A stretch of 64,000 nucleotides of DNA, from contig NZ_CP157278.1 in the NCBI RefSeq assembly GCF_040026395.1, positions 1,426,001 through 1,490,000 of the forward strand. The letters run 5' to 3'. The stretch is from Pedobacter lusitanus. GTDB lineage: Bacteria > Bacteroidota > Bacteroidia > Sphingobacteriales > Sphingobacteriaceae. Positions 63,341 to 64,000 of this stretch are shown piece by piece. The translations under genes were made by a program, and so were the position numbers. How positions within the stretch are numbered: the stretch's first letter is position 1; each line of letters starts with the position of its first letter. The notes under the pieces are model-generated. The model worked only from the letters and a program-made list of their open reading frames with translations, searched no databases and was not told where the DNA came from.

Positions 63341-64000
63341 TTAAAGATTTAAATCTGCGGCTCCTCTTACTTCAGTAGAAATTTCACCCAGCATCGTATT
63401 GCCCTTTTCATTCTGCCCTGTATAAACCTTTACAAAATCTATAGTACCCAGATTCACTGACTGTCCGCTGCTGTTTACTGCCCATGCAATATCAAATGAG
63501 TTATACATGTTATCAGCATAATTATCACCTGCTGACCAGCTGTCTGTATATCCCCACGCAAAAGGATTATTAATAAAGATTTCACCACTCTTACCCCAGG
63601 TAGACTTTAATAAAGTCCCGCTGAAAGTTGTGCTCACCTGATTTGGCGCAAACAAAGGATAATAATTATGATTATGGTATCTGTTGATCTCAACCTGTCC
63701 TGAATTTCCCTGATTATCTGTCCAGTTTACATTTGCAGTAGCATTCGGATTAGTATAAGTGATCTGATAGTTTTTGATAGTTCCTGCAGCATTATATTCA
63801 CTACCTGCCAGTTCATACCACTGATCATCAGGTAAACCATTTCCGTTGGTATCCTGGCTTACCATTACGATACCTGGTTCCGACCATTGTAAAGTGGGGC
63901 CTAATGGATTACCATAAATAGCAAGATCATATCCCTGTCTGTTAGTAACAGAGTGATCAAATCCAAAAATAATATAACCACCATAACCCCCCAGAGAGAT
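63341..64000 (-). CDS. Surface protein related to BtuG-locus cell surface proteins (5' end beyond window)
   Basis: The frame is open from base 64000 to the stop at 63341-63343 (219 codons visible). The sequence reads ISLGGYGGYIIFGFDHSVTN, then a SEPGIVMVSQDTNGNGLPDD stretch, DQWYELAGSEY, YHNHNYYPLFAP and FDIAWAVNSSGQSVNLGTIDFVKVYTG. This matches Bacteroidota cell-surface proteins that occur beside DUF5074 propellers and TonB receptors. DTNGNGLPDD may bind Ca2+. The ATG at 63865 is internal, not the true start. It lies 15 bp upstream of the DUF5074 gene and is surely in its operon. Confidence 0.8.
   Translation of the reverse strand: MSLGGYGGYIIFGFDHSVTNRQGYDLAIYGNPLGPTLQWSEPGIVMVSQDTNGNGLPDDQWYELAGSEYNAAGTIKNYQITYTNPNATANVNWTDNQGNSGQVEINRYHNHNYYPLFAPNQVSTTFSGTLLKSTWGKSGEIFINNPFAWGYTDSWSAGDNYADNMYNSFDIAWAVNSSGQSVNLGTIDFVKVYTGQNEKGNTMLGEISTEVRGAADLNL

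Overview
The window is one contiguous piece of a Bacteroidota chromosome. The gene content points to the Sphingobacteriaceae, most likely Pedobacter or a close relative. The supporting signs are a PorP/SprF protein beside a giant surface protein with a gliding-type C-terminal (type IX secretion) domain, a TonB-dependent receptor with a carboxypeptidase-like N-terminal domain, an ECF sigma/FecR pair, DUF5074 and DUF4833 proteins, LA_2272-type surface repeat proteins, and several matches to the Bacteroidota promoter form TTG-N19-21-TAnnTTTG. The genus call is an inference from family content only.

Layout. 1-3.7 kb: edge-truncated gluconokinase-like FGGY kinase, GH18 lipoprotein and MFS transporter, all on the minus strand. 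3.8-6.4 kb: a predicted diadenylate cyclase with a novel N-terminal region, then a nitrilase-family amidohydrolase. 6.4-9.5 kb: ecotin, a MerC-domain protein and a secreted S15/CocE hydrolase. 9.5-16.3 kb: aldose epimerase, lone receiver domain and a YbbA/YbbP-type ABC exporter, divergent from a TesA-like lipoprotein esterase (the arrangement known from E. coli), then a serine hydrolase. 16.5-32.9 kb: TonB receptor, PorP/SprF protein and a 4066-residue adhesin carrying exactly 26 in-register 273-bp repeats. 33-41.3 kb: small stress and housekeeping genes (Lys-rich small protein, glycine-zipper lipoprotein, CspA, NAD-binding protein, beta-CASP nuclease, OmpA protein) and an ArsR/Old Yellow Enzyme pair with a clear operator. 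41.4-48.6 kb: a tightly packed six-gene minus-strand operon for ergothioneine: class V PLP lyase (EgtE-like), disulfide reductase, ABC ATPase, permease fused to a substrate-binding domain, EgtB and EgtD. 48.8-53.2 kb: CoA-transferase and a copper efflux operon (CopA, CopZ, HMA-AraC fusion regulator). 53.4-56.8 kb: a decayed zone with two serine-hydrolase remnants flanking an intact paralogue, a 51-64-bp minisatellite and a very long inverted repeat. 56.8-61.9 kb: a surface-repeat cluster (LA_2272 protein, DUF4833, ECF sigma, FecR, STN-domain surface repeat protein). 62-64 kb: DUF5074 beta-propeller-like lipoprotein and the end of a surface protein gene that runs off the window.

The most interesting system is the ergothioneine operon. 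It joins synthesis (EgtD, EgtB, EgtE-like) to a dedicated ABC importer and a pyridine-nucleotide disulfide reductase, which together suggest make, import and recycle functions on one transcript. Its importer has a substrate-binding domain whose two halves are in swapped order compared with OpuCC/EgtU proteins, a circular permutation readable directly from the sequence. Also notable are the ECF/FecR operon whose STN-bearing output protein is a surface repeat protein rather than a TonB receptor, and the strongly homogenised adhesin repeat tract.
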